A stretch of DNA of 10,295 nt from JAMIFN01 sp035906235 (GCA_035906235.1 JAMIFN010000131.1:1-10295), one strand, 5' to 3'; positions 1-6,309 are shown, numbered from the stretch's first letter. Numbers and translations are program-made. Notes: generated from the letters alone by a model not told the origin.

Positions 1-201
1 CCACAGTTCTACTTCCGCACAACGGATGTGACTGGCGCCATCGAGTTGCCAGAAGGCAAAGAAATGGTCATGCCAGGCGACAATGTGTCGATCAGCGTCA
101 AGTTGATTGCCCCTATCGCCATGGAAGAAGGCCTGCGTTTCGCCATCCGTGAAGGTGGCCGTACTGTAGGTTCTGGCGTTGTTGCCAAAATTACTGCGTA
201 A
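1..201 (+). CDS. tuf: Elongation factor Tu, C-terminal fragment (5' end outside window)
   Basis: Reading frame 1 is open from the first base to TAA at 199-201 and gives the last 66 residues of EF-Tu, beginning PQFYFRTTDVTG and ending GSGVVAKITA. These are beta-barrel domain III signatures: the FYFRTTDVTG strand, MVMPGDN, and the terminal RFAIREGGRTVGSGVV that contacts aminoacyl-tRNA and EF-Ts. EF-Tu is the GTPase that delivers aminoacyl-tRNA to the ribosomal A site. The GTPase domain lies upstream of the window and cannot be checked. The gene runs in the same direction as rpsJ, 85 bases away, which is the usual end of the str operon (rpsL-rpsG-fusA-tuf) in beta/gammaproteobacteria. Nothing in the visible part is broken. 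Confidence 0.97.
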   Translation, partial: PQFYFRTTDVTGAIELPEGKEMVMPGDNVSISVKLIAPIAMEEGLRFAIREGGRTVGSGVVAKITA

Positions 202-220
202 TTTTTAGGCTGGTGCTGCC

Positions 221-255
221 GCACGGTGCAGGCTCCTAGCGAGCCTGTGCAGTGC
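221..255 (+). promoter_or_regulatory. Long intergenic hairpin between tuf and rpsJ
   Basis: Bases 221-235 pair with 241-255 around the five-base loop CTAGC (236-240). Fourteen of fifteen positions pair: twelve Watson-Crick, two G-T wobbles and one G-A mismatch. No T run follows, so it is not a standard intrinsic terminator. It ends 20 bases before the rpsJ Shine-Dalgarno. A role in mRNA processing, 3' end protection of tuf mRNA or tuning of rpsJ output is inference only. Confidence 0.55.
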
Positions 256-286
256 GACTGCTGGCCCTTCAAAGAAGGAAAAAACC

Positions 287-598
287 ATGTCTAAGCAAAA
301 AATTCGCATTCGCCTCAAGGCTTTTGATTACAAATTGATTGACCGTTCTGCCGCAGAAATCGTGGACACCGCTAAGCGCACTGGCGCTATCGTGCGTGGC
401 CCCGTACCTTTGCCTACACGCATGACGCGTTTTGATATTCTGCGTTCACCCCATGTGAACAAGACTTCACGCGATCAGTTTGAAATCCGTACGCACCAGC
501 GTTTGATGGACATCGTTGAGCCTAACGATAAAACCGTTGACGCGCTGATGAAGCTGGATTTGCCAGCTGGCGTTGATGTGGAAATTAAATTGCAGTAA
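287..598 (+). CDS. rpsJ: 30S ribosomal protein S10 (NusE)
   Basis: A complete 103-aa protein of the usual S10 length, starting MSKQKIRIRLKAFDYKLID and ending LPAGVDVEIKLQ. Recognisable family segments are GPVPLPT near residue 40, RFDILRSPHVNKTSRDQFEIR around 48-68 and THQRLMDIVEP around 69-79. S10 is a component of the 30S subunit head and, as NusE, joins NusB in rRNA antitermination complexes and NusG-linked transcription-translation coupling. A clear AAGGA at 275-279 sits 7 bases before ATG and fixes the start. The gene follows tuf in the same direction. A strong terminator begins 23 bases after the stop, and the next gene is on the other strand, so rpsJ is the last gene of this unit and is not followed by rplC-rplD here. 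Confidence 0.98.
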   Translation: MSKQKIRIRLKAFDYKLIDRSAAEIVDTAKRTGAIVRGPVPLPTRMTRFDILRSPHVNKTSRDQFEIRTHQRLMDIVEPNDKTVDALMKLDLPAGVDVEIKLQ

Positions 599-620
599 GC
601 GCCTCATAGCGCTCTGTATA

Positions 621-649
621 AAAACCGCCTCGAAAGAGGCGGTTTTTTT
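621..649 (+). terminator. Intrinsic terminator after rpsJ, probably bidirectional
   Basis: The stem AAAACCGCCTC (621-631) and its complement from 636 enclose a GAAA tetraloop (632-635), and a run of T follows at 643-649. The A run on the left side of the stem gives a T run on the minus strand as well, so it can also stop leftward transcripts from the dehydrogenase gene. A smaller hairpin, AGCGC/GCGCT (598-602, 609-613), lies just before it. Confidence 0.92.
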
Positions 650-654
650 ATGGC

Positions 655-675
655 AAAAACGCGGTTTTCCCGCAT
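655..675 (-). terminator. Probable terminator of the dehydrogenase gene
   Basis: Read on the minus strand, ATGCGG (675-670) pairs with CCGCGT (664-659) around GAAAA; one pair is a G-T wobble. The sequence continues directly as TTTTT (659-655). The stem is short but has a stable GC core and a proper T tract. It lies 26 bases beyond the dehydrogenase stop codon and follows repeat copy 670-704. Confidence 0.5.
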
Positions 676-704
676 AAAAGCTGCCTGAATAGCTATCTTT
701 TTAG
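670..704 (-). repeat. Short interspersed intergenic repeat, copy 1
   Basis: On the minus strand this copy reads CTAAAAAGATAGCT and contains the 14-base core AGCTATTCAGGCAG at 694-681. The core matches three other intergenic sites in the window (3211-3224, 5623-5636, 9973-9986) at 11 invariant positions. The TAA stop codon of the dehydrogenase (703-701) lies inside its first bases, as in copy 2 after tadA. Confidence 0.55.
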
Positions 705-1732
705 TTCTGAAAGTTCAGCGTTCCCTGACCGTAACGGGCAATGTAATCAGGGTTGGCAATGCCGCTGGGGCGGCCTTCGATAAAGTCGATGGCGCGATCA
801 AAGGCGAGGCTAAACATGTCTTCATAGTTGCTGCGCTCAACATAGCCGATATGGGGCGAGCAAATACAGTTTTCTAGGCGCAGCAAGGCCTGGCCTTGCA
901 GAATAGGTTCATTTTCAAAAACATCGATGGCGGCCATACCTGGCCGGCCTTTATTGAGCGAGACCAATAAGGCATCGGGTTCGATCAGCTCGGCATGTGA
1001 GGTGTTAAGCAGTAGCGCCGTTGGTTTCATGCTGCTTAAGTCAGCCAGTTTAATTAGCCCCTGCGTTTCTGGGCTTAGGCGCAAATGCAGGCTGAGTACA
1101 TCGCTGCTTGCAAAAAGTTCTGCTGTGTCCTTCACAATGCCATAGCCATCGTGCTGCGCAGCCTGTAAGGATTGCTCGCGCCCCCAAATCCGCACCTGCA
1201 TGCCAAACGCACGGCCATAACCAGCAACCAATTTGCCCACTTCGCCATAGCCCCAGATCCCCAAGGTTTTGCCACAGAGCAACTCACCCAGGCCAAAATT
1301 GGTGGGCATGGCCGCAGATTTAAAGCCCGCTTGCTGCCAAATACCGTGTTTGAGGTTGCCGATGTATTGCGGTAAACGGCGGCTGGCGGCCATCATCAAG
1401 GCAAAGGTCAGCTCAGCGGCTGCGCGTGGGTTGCCACCACCAGCGGCGACAGCAATGCCACGAGCCGTGCATGCTGTCAAATCGAGGTGAGGGCCAAGGT
1501 TGCCCGCTTGCACGATCAGGCGCAATTTGGGTAGTTTGTCGAGCAAGGCTGCGCTGATATTTGTGCGCGCGCGGATGAGGATAAGAATCTCAGCATCGCG
1601 TAGGCGAACCGCTAATTGGCCAACGCCTTTGACGGTATTGGTATAAACCTTGGCGTTGTAGTTATCGAGCTTGCTGGCGCAATCGAGTTTGCGGACCGCA
1701 TCTTGATAATCATCCAAGATCACAATGTTCAT
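701..1732 (-). CDS. D-2-hydroxyacid dehydrogenase family protein (SerA/phosphoglycerate-dehydrogenase-like)
   Basis: A 343-aa protein of normal length for NAD(P)-dependent D-isomer 2-hydroxyacid dehydrogenases, which interconvert 2-oxoacids and D-2-hydroxyacids in the cytoplasm. The outer substrate domain is residues 1 to about 105 and about 300-343. The Rossmann domain holds GYGEVG (161-166). The acidic residue that normally marks NAD preference is replaced by an IWGRE stretch (182-186), which hints at NADP. Of the catalytic triad, Glu275 (ENEP) and His294 (SPHIG) are present. The Arg that normally sits in the NTSRA/NTSRG loop is His246 (NTSHAEL), so full catalytic power is doubtful. Closely similar Burkholderiales proteins, as I remember them, have NTSRAEL. 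It stands alone on the minus strand with a candidate -10 CATAAT (reverse complement of ATTATG, about 1775-1780). Its substrate cannot be read from the sequence. Confidence 0.9.
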   Translation of the reverse strand: MNIVILDDYQDAVRKLDCASKLDNYNAKVYTNTVKGVGQLAVRLRDAEILILIRARTNISAALLDKLPKLRLIVQAGNLGPHLDLTACTARGIAVAAGGGNPRAAAELTFALMMAASRRLPQYIGNLKHGIWQQAGFKSAAMPTNFGLGELLCGKTLGIWGYGEVGKLVAGYGRAFGMQVRIWGREQSLQAAQHDGYGIVKDTAELFASSDVLSLHLRLSPETQGLIKLADLSSMKPTALLLNTSHAELIEPDALLVSLNKGRPGMAAIDVFENEPILQGQALLRLENCICSPHIGYVERSNYEDMFSLAFDRAIDFIEGRPSGIANPDYIARYGQGTLNFQN

Positions 1733-1835
1733 AGCGCGAAAGAAGGTAAGAGGGCGGAAGAAAGGTCAATACTCTATTATGCGAGAAACTGATGCCCCTC
1801 GATTTCGGGGATTTCCACAGGCATTACACAGAAAC

Positions 1836-1839
1836 GGAG
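1836..1839 (+). promoter_or_regulatory. Ribosome binding site of the small membrane protein gene
   Basis: GGAG lies 6 bases before the ATG at 1846. It supports the start of an otherwise unfamiliar small gene and thus its reality. The gene coupled to it downstream has no comparable site of its own. Confidence 0.6.
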
Positions 1840-1845
1840 CAGTAG

Positions 1846-2109
1846 ATGAAGGCAGGTTTAGGGTTGGTTGGGGTAGTGGTGGCGTTGGCTATTGTGGGTG
1901 TTTTAGTGCAAAAAAGCCTGAAGGGGCCAGGCACGGCGGCGGCTAATGCCGCCGCTGCGGCTGGACGCATGAGTGGGCAAACCGTGTCAATAAGCGTGAA
2001 TCCACAAGCTAATGTGGCCGAACAAAGTCGGCAGCTGCAAGCGCAGATAAAGGCACAGGTTGAGGCTGCGCAAGCGCCCCAGCGCGAAGCGCCAGATGCT
2101 GCGCCATGA
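1846..2109 (+). CDS. Small single-pass membrane protein of unknown function
   Basis: An 87-aa protein with one N-terminal hydrophobic segment (about residues 3-21, GLGLVGVVVALAIVGVLV) followed by KKS-type positive charge near 23-26. Next come an alanine-rich stretch (31-40) and a Gln/Ala-rich tail (59-80) that could be helical or a short coiled coil. There is no lipobox, so it is probably anchored in the inner membrane. I do not recognise a named family. Its stop codon overlaps the tadA start as ATGA (2106-2109), so the two are translationally coupled and transcribed together. Whether it works with TadA is unknown. The GGAG upstream and the coupling argue that it is a real gene, and I judge a spurious ORF unlikely. 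Confidence 0.75.
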   Translation: MKAGLGLVGVVVALAIVGVLVQKSLKGPGTAAANAAAAAGRMSGQTVSISVNPQANVAEQSRQLQAQIKAQVEAAQAPQREAPDAAP

Positions 2110-3203
2110 GCGAAGCAGTGCCGTCCACATCGCCCCAGCGAGACATTGATTTTTTACGCTTAGCACTGATAGAGGCGCAAAAAGCCCAGGCCGCGGGCGA
2201 GGTGCCAGTGGGTGCGGTGGTGGTTTACCGGGGGCAGGCTATCGCTAGGGGTTACAACCGCGTGATTACCGATCACGATCCAAGTGCACATGCGGAAATT
2301 GTGGCCTTGCGTGCTGCGGGGCAGTTTTTGGGTAATTATCGCCTGCAAGATTGCCAGCTCTATGTCAGTTTGGAGCCCTGTGCCATGTGCGCAGGAGCTA
2401 TTGCCCATGCGCGCATCCAGCGCGTGGTGTATGGTGCAGCTGATCCGCGTGCGGGTGCCGCTGGCAGCGTGTTGGATGTGCTGCAGGCCAGTGGGATTAG
2501 CCATCGACCACAAGCCCTGTGCGCACAAGCCGCAGCTGGTGCAGATCCCGTATTGTTGCGGCAACTGGCCGCGTTGCTGCCAGATTTTTTTCAAGCCAAA
2601 AGGAGCGAGCAGGCTAAAGCGAGCAGCCCGTTGCATCCAGACGCCTTGCGTACCGCCGACACCTGCTTTGCGTCGATTGATTCCACGAATCAGCCCGCGT
2701 CATCCTATTGCCAAAACTTGCCAGCACTGGCTGGGCTGCGCATGCATTTTTGGGATAGTGGGTATTGCCCCCCAGACCTAGATCAAGCGTTGACGACGAG
2801 TGTTGATTTGTGTTTACACGATGGAGATGGCTGGAGCCAAGATTTTGCCGAGTATTACGCAGAGCAGCGTGCTGTGCATCGAATTCTGGTGCCTGATTTA
2901 CCAGGATTTGGGCGCTCTGATAAATGGAAGAAGCGCGCAGCGTACAGCGCCAAATTGTGGCTGGATGTGCTGGTGCAATGGCTGCATCAGCGTGTGCCTC
3001 AAGCGGTAGCACGGGGGCAATTGCGGATCGTGGTGCAAAACCCGGCGCATCCCTTGCTCCCTTTGCTGAGACAGGCCTTGCCGCCCCAGAATCGGCAACC
3101 TTTGCACCTGGTGCACCGTGCCGCGGACAGGCGATGGCAGCAGCTACCCTACCCAGATGCAGGTCACAAAGCCGGATTGCTTGCTTGGCGGCATATTTTT
3201 TAA
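2106..3203 (+). CDS. tadA: tRNA adenosine(34) deaminase fused to a degenerate alpha/beta-hydrolase-like domain
   Basis: The N-terminal part (about residues 12-165) is a complete TadA, which deaminates A34 to inosine in the tRNA-Arg(ACG) anticodon. GEVPVGAVVV (31-40), the zinc and proton-shuttle motif HAE (62-64) and PCAMC (91-95, zinc ligands Cys92 and Cys95) are all present. Usual TadA proteins end near residue 150-170, but this one continues to 365. The extra part resembles haloalkane-dehalogenase-type hydrolases in order: LRMHFWDSG (211-219), LCLHDGDGW (235-243), VPDLPGFGRSDK (262-273), LRIVVQNPAH (306-315), and PDAGH (350-354). The nucleophile Asp expected in a VVQDWGG-like elbow is replaced by Asn-Pro-Ala, and the cap region is missing, so hydrolase activity is unlikely. 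The start overlaps the upstream stop as ATGA with no clear Shine-Dalgarno. Confidence 0.93.
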   Translation: MSEAVPSTSPQRDIDFLRLALIEAQKAQAAGEVPVGAVVVYRGQAIARGYNRVITDHDPSAHAEIVALRAAGQFLGNYRLQDCQLYVSLEPCAMCAGAIAHARIQRVVYGAADPRAGAAGSVLDVLQASGISHRPQALCAQAAAGADPVLLRQLAALLPDFFQAKRSEQAKASSPLHPDALRTADTCFASIDSTNQPASSYCQNLPALAGLRMHFWDSGYCPPDLDQALTTSVDLCLHDGDGWSQDFAEYYAEQRAVHRILVPDLPGFGRSDKWKKRAAYSAKLWLDVLVQWLHQRVPQAVARGQLRIVVQNPAHPLLPLLRQALPPQNRQPLHLVHRAADRRWQQLPYPDAGHKAGLLAWRHIF

Positions 3204-3248
3204 AAAAGTGAGCTGCTTAGGCAGGTTTGTCGGCGTTTTTTGGCTAAA
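3201..3248 (+). repeat. Short interspersed intergenic repeat, copy 2
   Basis: Core AGCTGCTTAGGCAG at 3211-3224. The 38 bases 3211-3248 match 5623-5660 at 33 positions, including the distal TTGGCTAAA. The element begins in the tadA stop codon (TAAAAAAGTGAGCTG), as copy 1 begins in the dehydrogenase stop. Confidence 0.65.
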
Positions 3249-3288
3249 TGAGGGTGGAAAATACGGCTTAAAAGCATAGCAAATGACC

Positions 3289-3310
3289 ATTGTTCCAAAA
3301 TCGGAACAAT
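3289..3310. repeat. Perfect inverted repeat in the tadA-nth convergent gap
   Basis: ATTGTTCC (3289-3296) and GGAACAAT (3303-3310) are exact complements around AAAATC. Outside them AAGCAT (3272-3277) and ATGCTT (3313-3318) are also complementary but off-centre. No T tract follows directly, so it is a weak candidate for a terminator. A protein-binding site is possible. The rest of the 147-base gap between tadA and nth holds repeat copy 2 and nothing else I can name. Confidence 0.4.
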
Positions 3311-3350
3311 CAATGCTTAAAAAGCTGTTTCCCGCTTTATTGTCCCAATT

Positions 3351-4016
3351 TTATGGGTTGGTGAAGGCCTGCTTGTTTTTGAAGCCGCAGTAGCCATACA
3401 CGGCGCAAGTACCGCATTGCGGTTTGCGGGCCTGGCAGACATAGCGCCCATGCAAAATCAGCCAGTGGTGGGCGTGTTGCAGGAATTCAGGCGGAATGCG
3501 CTTGAGCAGTTTCAGCTCAACTTCGAGCGGGGTTTTGCCCGTGGCCAGGCCGCAGCGGTTGCCCAAGCGAAAGAGGTGGGTATCCACGGCCATGGTGGGT
3601 TGGCCAAAGGCGACATTGAGCACCACATTGGCGGTTTTGCGCCCCACGCCGGGCAGGGCTTCCAATGCTTCGCGGCTGTTGGGTACTTGGCCACCGTGCT
3701 CGCGTAGCAGCAGCTCGCAAGTAGCCAGCAGATTTTTGGCTTTGCTGCGGTACAGGCCTATGGTTTTGAGTGCGTCTTCTAGCGCAGGCAGGCCTAGGTT
3801 GATGAGGGCTTGGGGTGTGTTGGCGCGGGCAAAGAGCGGGCGTGTGGCTTTGTTGACGCTGACATCGGTGGCTTGGGCTGAGAGCAAGACAGCCGCCAGC
3901 AGCTCAAATGCGCTGCTGTATTCCAACTCGGTTTTAGGCTCGGGATTGGCCGCGTGCAGGGTTTGGAAAAGGCCCTGAATTTCGGCCTTATTCATGACGC
4001 GGCTGATGGTGCTCAT
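3351..4016 (-). CDS. nth: Endonuclease III (DNA glycosylase/AP lyase)
   Basis: The enzyme excises oxidised pyrimidines and cleaves the abasic strand in base excision repair. The 221-aa product shows the helix-hairpin-helix LPGVGRKTANVV (121-132) with the Schiff-base Lys127 and the catalytic Asp145 (VDTHLFR). It also has a 4Fe-4S cluster motif C-x6-C-x2-C-x5-C with Cys194, 201, 204 and 210. Two starts are possible. ATG at 4016 overlaps the thiDE stop as ATGA, suggesting coupling. ATG at 3995 gives MNKAEIQ, which aligns without gaps to the E. coli protein (K120 and D138 in that numbering). Neither has a clear Shine-Dalgarno. I chose 4016 for the overlap, with limited certainty. It is the last gene of the minus-strand run and is convergent with tadA. 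Confidence 0.96.
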   Translation of the reverse strand: MSTISRVMNKAEIQGLFQTLHAANPEPKTELEYSSAFELLAAVLLSAQATDVSVNKATRPLFARANTPQALINLGLPALEDALKTIGLYRSKAKNLLATCELLLREHGGQVPNSREALEALPGVGRKTANVVLNVAFGQPTMAVDTHLFRLGNRCGLATGKTPLEVELKLLKRIPPEFLQHAHHWLILHGRYVCQARKPQCGTCAVYGYCGFKNKQAFTNP

Positions 4017-5614
4017 AGGGGTGGAGCTGCGGGCAAGCTGCTGTGCGGCAGGGCAGGCGCAGGCCAGACGGCGGCCTGGGCTTGCGCGGCTGCTTGCCCT
4101 TGGGCAAAGGCGCTTAGCCACTGCGGCAGGGTCTCGGCAGGGCGCTCGCCTATGCCGCGCACGATGCAGGCTGCCGCCGCGCCCGTTTGCGCGATTTGCG
4201 TGGCTTGTTCGAGCTGCAGCACACCACCTATGCCGACCACGGGGCAGCCGGCCATGCGTGCCCACCAGCTGAGGTTATCCAAGCCCTGCGGCAGCCAAGG
4301 CATGTCTTTGGTGGTGGTTGCCCACACAGGGCCGCAGGCAATATAACTGGGCGCTAGGCTACGCGCGCGCGCCAGCTCCCACAGGCTGTGGCTGCTGATG
4401 CCAATCTGTACGCGCCCTGCTTGCAGATTCCTCAGCAGCACTTTGCGCACGGTCTGGCTCAGTTGTTCCCAGTCTTCTTGCCCCACATGCAGGCCAGCCG
4501 CTTTGGCTTGCATGGCTGCGCCCACATGGTCGTTGATGAAAAGCTGCGCGCCGTAGTGCGCGGCCAGTGCCACGGCAGCCTGAATATCGGTTTGCAGTTG
4601 CGCCAGCCAGTTGTTGTCAGCGTTTTCTGGGCGTTTGATGCGCAATTGCACCAGTTTGGCACCCGCATCCAGTACCTCATTGAGGCGATCGATGCTCTCG
4701 ACGATGGCGTAGATATACCCCGCTAGTGGGGCGGCGGCTAGTGCGCTTGTGGGGCGATCCACAGCGGGCGCTGTTTCGCAGATGGTGGGCAGGGCATCGC
4801 CCCACCCCATATAGGGCATGAGTTCAGGGCGCAGGGCAAAGCCAGGCTGGGCATGCACGGGGCCAGCGCCAGCGCCTGCGGCGTAAGCGTTTTGCAAGGC
4901 ATGAGTGGTGGCCATTTTGGCCAGCACCAAAGCATCGGCCATGACAAAACCCAGCGCCAACGCAGCTGCGGCGGCGGTGGCAAAGGTGCAACCCGTGCCG
5001 TGGTTATGCGTGGTGGCCACGCGCGGTAGCGCCAGCCAGCCTACGGCCTGCGGGCTTTGTACCCAATCCATAGCCCAATCGGGCTGATCGGGCGCGTCGC
5101 CGCCGGTGACGCATAGGCTGGGGCTGGGGTGCTCATAGATTTCAGCAACTTGCAGACCCAGGCGTTGTGCTTCGCTTTGATTGGGCGTAATCAGCGTGGC
5201 CAAGGGTAGCAGCAGCTCGCGGTAGGCTGTCAGCAGATCCTCATCGACGAAATCGCTGCCGCTGCTGCTGCGCAGCACAGGATCAACCACCAATTGCAAA
5301 TCGGGGTTCACTTGGCGCTGGCCTTGCACCCAGCCCGCAACCACTCCCACATTCTCGGCGCTGCCAAGCAAGCCTGTTTTGATGACGGCTGGCGGCATAT
5401 CCTCGGCCAGCGCCACCAATTGCGCCTCCAACACTTCGGGCGCAGTCGGCTGCAGCAATTGCACGCCTTGCGAATTTTGCGCGGTGATGGCTGCGACCAC
5501 GGGGCAGAGGTGTACGCCTAGCGCATCGGCAGCGCGGCTATCGGCTGTTAAACCTGCGCCGCCACCGCTGTCGTTGCCGGCGATGCTCCAGATGATGGGG
5601 GGTAGTGTGCTCAT
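4013..5614 (-). CDS. thiDE: Bifunctional HMP(-P) kinase / thiamine-phosphate synthase fusion
   Basis: A 533-aa fusion covering two successive thiamine steps. Residues 1 to about 265 are ThiD, which phosphorylates hydroxymethylpyrimidine twice. It has SIAGNDSGGGAGLTAD (10-25), VVDPVLRSSSG (109-119) and the anion-hole motif GTGCTFA (206-212) with Cys209. Residues about 298-495 are ThiE, which joins HMP-PP to thiazole phosphate. It has QLRIK (323-327), FINDH (359-363), GLHVGQED (374-381), ISSHS (406-410), GPVWATTTK (428-436) and GIGGV (461-465). A linker of about 35 residues separates them, and an Ala-rich tail follows. All core residues appear intact. The start at 5614 (MSTLPPIIWSIAGNDS) fits ThiD, and the frame upstream has no homology. 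No ThiM, ThiG or ThiC is nearby, and I see no thi-box (TPP riboswitch) in the 125-base leader. It is coupled to nth. Confidence 0.95.
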   Translation of the reverse strand: MSTLPPIIWSIAGNDSGGGAGLTADSRAADALGVHLCPVVAAITAQNSQGVQLLQPTAPEVLEAQLVALAEDMPPAVIKTGLLGSAENVGVVAGWVQGQRQVNPDLQLVVDPVLRSSSGSDFVDEDLLTAYRELLLPLATLITPNQSEAQRLGLQVAEIYEHPSPSLCVTGGDAPDQPDWAMDWVQSPQAVGWLALPRVATTHNHGTGCTFATAAAAALALGFVMADALVLAKMATTHALQNAYAAGAGAGPVHAQPGFALRPELMPYMGWGDALPTICETAPAVDRPTSALAAAPLAGYIYAIVESIDRLNEVLDAGAKLVQLRIKRPENADNNWLAQLQTDIQAAVALAAHYGAQLFINDHVGAAMQAKAAGLHVGQEDWEQLSQTVRKVLLRNLQAGRVQIGISSHSLWELARARSLAPSYIACGPVWATTTKDMPWLPQGLDNLSWWARMAGCPVVGIGGVLQLEQATQIAQTGAAAACIVRGIGERPAETLPQWLSAFAQGQAAAQAQAAVWPAPALPHSSLPAAPPL

Positions 5615-5660
5615 TTTTCGATAGCTGATTAGGCAGGTTTTTCGGCCTGTATTGGCTAAA
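5615..5660 (+). repeat. Short interspersed intergenic repeat, copy 3
   Basis: Core AGCTGATTAGGCAG at 5623-5636, continuing to TTGGCTAAA at 5652-5660; 33 of 38 positions match copy 2. It lies directly upstream of the thiDE start but in the opposite orientation, so it forms part of the thiDE leader in antisense sense. The rest of the pgsA-thiDE gap (5661-5739) shows no promoter I would defend. Confidence 0.65.
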
Positions 5661-5739
5661 AGTTGTTTAACCAGGTATTTTTTTGAGGGCGATGGCTGTT
5701 GCACTGCCGCCGTCAGCAGCATAGGCCGCAATTGGCGGC

Positions 5740-6309
5740 TCAATCCGATTGTTTGGCGCGAATGACTGGCCAGGCTTTGGCCAAGTAATACACCATCGAC
5801 CACAGGGTCAGTACTGCAGCGACCCAGGCCAGCACCGTGCCGATGGTGAAGACGGGCAGACCCAGCGTATCGTTAGCGTAGAGCAAAAATCCTATGGCCA
5901 GCAATTGCGCAGCAGCCTTCCACTTGCCGATGGTGGCGACAGCCACGCTGCCGGAAGCACCTATGGTGGCCATCCATTCGCGCAGGGCAGAAATGGTGAT
6001 TTCGCGCCCAATGATGATCAGCGCCACCAGCATATCGATGCGTTGGAGTTTGAGCAGCGCCACCATGCAGGCGGCGACCAGTAATTTATCAGCCAGGGTG
6101 TCTAGCCAAGCACCAAAAACCGAAGTTTGCCCCCAACGCCTAGCCAAATAGCCATCAAACCAATCGGTTGCAGCGGAAATGGTGAAAAATACGCAAGCCC
6201 ATAAATTTTGCTGCTGTTTGGGCCACGGCAGGTAATACACGCCCAGCACCAGCGGGATGAGCACGATGCGCAACCAGGTCAGGATGGTGGGTAAATTGGG
6301 CATGGCCAT
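5740..6309 (-). CDS. pgsA: CDP-diacylglycerol-glycerol-3-phosphate 3-phosphatidyltransferase
   Basis: An inner-membrane enzyme that makes phosphatidylglycerol phosphate from CDP-diacylglycerol and glycerol 3-phosphate, the committed step to phosphatidylglycerol and cardiolipin. The 189-aa product is close to the usual 180-200 aa. It carries the complete CDP-alcohol phosphotransferase motif DG-x2-AR-x8-G-x3-D-x3-D at residues 52-74 (D52, G53, A56, R57, G66, D70, D74). It begins PNLPTILTWLRI, as this family does, and has several hydrophobic segments (about 13-28, 35-47, 76-100, 133-146, 152-176). ATG at 6309 (MAMPNLP) or 6303 (MPNLP) are both possible, and neither has a good Shine-Dalgarno. It starts 10 bases after the stop of the 80-aa gene and is probably in its transcript. 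Confidence 0.95.
   Translation of the reverse strand: MAMPNLPTILTWLRIVLIPLVLGVYYLPWPKQQQNLWACVFFTISAATDWFDGYLARRWGQTSVFGAWLDTLADKLLVAACMVALLKLQRIDMLVALIIIGREITISALREWMATIGASGSVAVATIGKWKAAAQLLAIGFLLYANDTLGLPVFTIGTVLAWVAAVLTLWSMVYYLAKAWPVIRAKQSD

Noticed and set aside
1793..1811. CCCC/GGGG hairpin upstream of the small membrane protein gene
   Set aside because: Only four base pairs with an eight-base loop and no T tract; too weak to call.
2160..2636. 158-codon frame on the minus strand opposite tadA
   Set aside because: Antisense to a clearly conserved TadA domain, with no family signature.
4017..4265. N-terminal extension of nth to a far upstream ATG
   Set aside because: The added residues are Arg/Ala-rich, unrelated to endonuclease III, and lie inside the ThiE coding sequence.
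5615..5739. TPP riboswitch before thiDE
   Set aside because: The minus-strand leader has no CTGAGA or other thi-box core sequence and is partly occupied by a repeat.
5615..5803. N-terminal extension of thiDE into the pgsA coding region
   Set aside because: The extra 63 residues match no ThiD homologue; MSTLPPIIWSIAGNDS fits the normal ThiD start.
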